Assembly: GCA_002373375.1 (NCBI GenBank)
Contig: DFLE01000021.1
Span: forward strand, 1 to 6,546
Length of the DNA: 6,546 nt
Origin: Prevotellaceae bacterium UBA3627
Lineage (GTDB): Bacteria; Bacteroidota; Bacteroidia; Bacteroidales; Bacteroidaceae
Reading direction: 5' to 3'
Part shown: one piece after another, positions 4,673 to 6,546 of the stretch
Position numbering within the stretch: the first letter of the stretch is position 1
Layout of the letters: every line of letters starts with the position of its first letter
Made by a program: the position numbers and the translations under genes
Notes under the pieces: model-generated
Seen by the model: only the letters and a program-made list of their open reading frames with translations
Told to the model about the DNA's origin: nothing
Database searches by the model: none

Positions 4673-5177
4673 ATACAATGGTGTCAAAGGTGCGGTTGAA
4701 CTTCCTGCCGCATTCATGATAGTGCCCCGCCTTCACATAGCCCATGCGCATGTGGAAGGCGGTGCTTGCGTTGGTAAGGTACTCGTTCTCCTCGTCTGTC
4801 CATGTTACTTGTGCGTAGAGATTGTGTATGCCCTGCTTGCGCAGGCGGTCCTCCATCTCGGCATACAGCCTCCTGCCCACACCGGTCTTGCGGTTGTCCT
4901 GTTCTACATAGATAGACATCTCGGCACAGTGTGATGATGCCTCTCGCTGGATGAAACGATGGGCATAGCAGTATCCCGTAATCCTGCCGTTTACCTCGGC
5001 TACGAGAAAGGGGTATTCACGACTGACGTCGGTAATCTTACGTCGGAACTCCTCAAGTGACGGTACCCTGATGTCATACGTTATGGCTGTGTGCTCCACG
5101 TAAGGGGTGTATATGGCAAGCAGCCTGGCGGCATCCTCCGTCGTGGCGTTGCGTATTGTGATGTTATCTTGTGGCAT
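4656..5177 (-). CDS. GNAT N-acetyltransferase, phosphinothricin/methionine-sulfoximine type
   Basis: This 173-residue protein resembles the PAT/MnaT (YncA-like) branch of GNAT enzymes. These transfer acetyl from acetyl-CoA to the amino group of small compounds such as phosphinothricin or methionine sulfoximine. Seen: I-R-N-A-T-x-x-D-A-A-R-L-L-A-I-Y-T-P-Y-V-E (8-28), T-A-I-T-Y-D (30-35), Y-P-F-L-V-A-E (55-61), A85-E-M-S-I-Y-V and the CoA loop R96-K-T-G-V-G101 with R-R-L-Y. The end is F141-H-M-R-M-G-Y and V-L-E-K. The length is normal for the group. The usual N-x-x-S-x-x-L-H-E-K-L-G-F near the C-terminus is altered to N-A-S-T-A-F-H-M-R-M-G-Y. The true substrate cannot be read from sequence. Its ATG shares one base with the stop of the upstream lipoprotein gene (TAATG), so translation is probably coupled and no separate promoter is needed. 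Confidence 0.88.
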   Translation of the reverse strand: MPQDNITIRNATTEDAARLLAIYTPYVEHTAITYDIRVPSLEEFRRKITDVSREYPFLVAEVNGRITGYCYAHRFIQREASSHCAEMSIYVEQDNRKTGVGRRLYAEMEDRLRKQGIHNLYAQVTWTDEENEYLTNASTAFHMRMGYVKAGHYHECGRKFNRTFDTIVLEKII

Positions 5178-6262
5178 TATCTCTTTTTATCTTTTCTCTT
5201 TTTCTCTTTCCATGCCTTAGCTCGCATGGCAATGTTCTTGCGCAGGCACTCGCTGTATAGCCAGGGCTCGCAACTGTGTATGTCGCCTACGTTGATAAAG
5301 CCCTTGTATGGACGGTACTCCGCTCCGCTGTATCCGCTGACCACCAGCACATGGTGTTCTGGAGACAGTGTGACGGTTATGGTGTCATGCAGCGTGGCGG
5401 GAGTGTTGTCTGTGCGCCAGTTGACCGGGTTGATGGCCATGCAACTGGCGCTGAGCACCGGCTGTGCATACCTTACGTCTTTCACGGTGTTGTAACAGAT
5501 GGTGACGCCCGTGTCTGTCTCGCCCTGTGCCGCCTTGAAGTGTGAGGTCTGTAAGGTGTCCTCAGGAGTAACCTTGTAGCCAAGCACGTATGCAGCCGCC
5601 AACTGTCGGTATGTCTCGTCATTGATGTGCTTCAGCAGCTCCACTACAGCCATGCCGCCCTGACTGAAACCTATTATGATGAGTGGCCGTGATGTGTCGC
5701 GGTTGCGCATGAAGTGGTCAAAGGCTGTGCATACGTCAGCCATGGCTAACCGTCCGCGGCTGCGTATGGTGTCATCGTTGAGCGACATGAACGCCTCTAT
5801 CGTGGTGTGGCGGTAGTAGGGAGCATAGAAACGGTTGCCTGGCGACATATATGCCGCAGCCTTCTTTATCTCTATGGCCATGTGGTCTCGGTGGACTTTG
5901 TTCCATACGTCGGCATAGTGGCAGGTGCGCCCTTTGTCGTCCTTCCAGTCCTCCTCCCATGTAGATACCACATAGAACACGTCGGCGCCTATGCCGTTGG
6001 CATCGCCGTCCACGCAGTACCACATTGTGGTATCGTTATAGTCGGGTGCCTCGGGTATAAACGATGGCGTACTCTGTTTCTCGGCAGTGCCGGTTGTGAC
6101 GCGTGATATGTCTGCCGGACGTTCAGGCTGTGGTTCGCGACTCACGTATGTCACGGGTTCCACGTATTGTCTTGAACGGCATGAACCCAGTCCTGTGATT
6201 ATGGAGATAACGCCCAGCGCCATCCATAACAAGTATGTTCTCTTATTTCTTCTTCTCGTCAT
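5177..6262 (-). CDS. DUF3089-family lipoprotein, alpha/beta-hydrolase-like
   Basis: This 361-residue protein begins with R-R-R-N-K-R, a hydrophobic segment, and a lipobox L25-G-S-C28, so it should be a lipoprotein anchored after export. The body fits DUF3089, a family with an alpha/beta-hydrolase fold: A-D-V-F-Y-V-V-S-T (93-101), R144-F-Y-A-P-Y-Y-R-H-T (144-153), I-I-I-G-F-S200-Q-G-G (195-203) as nucleophile elbow, M-A-I-N-P-V-N-W (275-282), and G-D-I-H329-S near the end as possible catalytic histidine. The C-terminus is very lysine-rich (WKEKKRKDKKR). No acidic residues follow C28, so the known Bacteroidetes surface-export signal is not evident. I chose the ATG at 6262 because it has AAAGGA nearby and lies downstream of the promoter. 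An upstream frame to 6403 crosses that promoter. The substrate is unknown; esterase activity is inference. Confidence 0.87.
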   Translation of the reverse strand: MTRRRNKRTYLLWMALGVISIITGLGSCRSRQYVEPVTYVSREPQPERPADISRVTTGTAEKQSTPSFIPEAPDYNDTTMWYCVDGDANGIGADVFYVVSTWEEDWKDDKGRTCHYADVWNKVHRDHMAIEIKKAAAYMSPGNRFYAPYYRHTTIEAFMSLNDDTIRSRGRLAMADVCTAFDHFMRNRDTSRPLIIIGFSQGGMAVVELLKHINDETYRQLAAAYVLGYKVTPEDTLQTSHFKAAQGETDTGVTICYNTVKDVRYAQPVLSASCMAINPVNWRTDNTPATLHDTITVTLSPEHHVLVVSGYSGAEYRPYKGFINVGDIHSCEPWLYSECLRKNIAMRAKAWKEKKRKDKKR

Positions 6263-6308
6263 AATCCTTTGTCGTTTGTGTTTCAAACTGTCGTGATGTT
6301 TCACTCTG

Positions 6309-6340
6309 CAAAGATACATCTTTTTCTTATTATGCCCAAG
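6309..6340 (-). promoter_or_regulatory. Promoter of the DUF3089-GNAT operon
   Basis: On the minus strand CTTG (6340-6337), 20 nt, then TATCTTTG (6316-6309) matches the Bacteroidetes consensus well. Transcription would start near 6303, giving a leader of about 40 nt to the ATG at 6262. The position rules out ATG codons at 6403 and 6319 as starts of the downstream protein. Confidence 0.72.
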
Positions 6341-6403
6341 GATGTAACCTGTATTTTTCGCTTGCGTGCGATGTGAAAGACCGTAGATATGCCTCTGCTG
6401 CAT

Positions 6404-6546
6404 AGATGTATCGCCTACGACATATTGTTGAATATTATTAAAGTTTTAAGTAAATCGCTTGCGATATAAATTATTATTCATACCTTTGCATCGTGATTGA
6501 TAACGAACTGATAAGTATAACTCAAGTTTCGCTTTAATTTTGCAGC
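6404..6546 (+). other. Right-edge intergenic region
   Basis: This stretch is AT-rich and holds no gene I can support. It carries a plus-strand promoter and a second TAATTTTG (6535-6542) at the very edge, which could be another -7 element without a visible -33 box. A palindrome, ATCGC-TT-GCGAT (6454-6465), overlaps the -33 element. A gene beyond the window is presumably served. Confidence 0.5.
6459..6488 (+). promoter_or_regulatory. Outward-facing promoter near right edge
   Basis: TTG (6459-6461), a 19-nt spacer and TACCTTTG (6481-6488), followed by C, match the Bacteroidetes promoter pattern. It faces out of the window to the right. The TTG lies at the centre of the palindrome 6454-6465, so a bound regulator there could block or aid RNA polymerase; this is inference. 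Confidence 0.6.

Noticed and set aside
6263..6403. 47-residue N-terminal extension of the DUF3089 protein
   Set aside because: It spans a strong promoter and would bury the lipoprotein signal peptide; the ATG at 6262 has a nearby AAAGGA and gives a normal lipobox position.
1..6546. CRISPR array, tRNA or rRNA gene, riboswitch
   Set aside because: No regularly spaced repeats, cloverleaf or conserved ribosomal RNA sequence was seen; the only long repeat has just two copies.

Overview
The window looks like a chromosomal segment from a Bacteroidales bacterium, with Prevotellaceae or Bacteroidaceae most likely. The promoters have the Bacteroidetes form (TAnnTTTG at -7, TTG or TTTG about 20 bp upstream). 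Most starts have weak or no Shine-Dalgarno sequence. Several proteins belong to types common in that order: a TIGR04076 protein, a DUF4250 protein, a DUF3089 lipoprotein, and a cyclophilin with a long internal insertion. The genus is an inference and was not checked by any search.

Layout from left to right. Positions 3-239 are the C-terminal end of an IS110-family transposase cut by the window edge. Positions 342-845 (minus) encode a small nitroreductase with its own promoter at 908-940. The next 300 bases hold a decayed gene tail (955-1032), the first copy of a perfect 30-bp direct repeat (1003-1032), a run of eight G (1073-1080) and a strong -7 element (1106-1113). These lead into a 406-residue secreted protein of unknown function (1148-2368, plus). 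The second copy of the 30-bp repeat (2391-2420) lies just after that gene and abuts a strong two-way terminator hairpin (2422-2459).

On the minus strand, positions 3794 down to 2460 form a compact four-gene operon: a DUF4250 protein, an 81-residue protein, a 177-residue protein and a TIGR04076 protein. Its genes overlap or lie 5-8 nt apart. Diverging from it is a cytoplasmic cyclophilin-type prolyl isomerase (3916-4647, plus) carrying a helical, Met- and Gln-rich insertion of about 75 residues. It converges on a second minus-strand operon of two overlapping genes: a DUF3089 alpha/beta-hydrolase-like lipoprotein (5177-6262) and a phosphinothricin-type GNAT acetyltransferase (4656-5177). The right edge (6404-6546) carries an outward-facing promoter for a gene beyond the window.

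The most unusual structure is the secreted-protein gene, with its own promoter, bracketed by the 30-bp direct repeats. Each repeat encodes the same C-terminal peptide plus stop codon. Joining the sequence left of copy 1 to the sequence right of copy 2 gives a plausible ancestral gene end followed at once by a terminator. This suggests that a 1,388-bp unit was inserted or duplicated at the 3' end of an older gene. No CRISPR array, tRNA or rRNA is visible.
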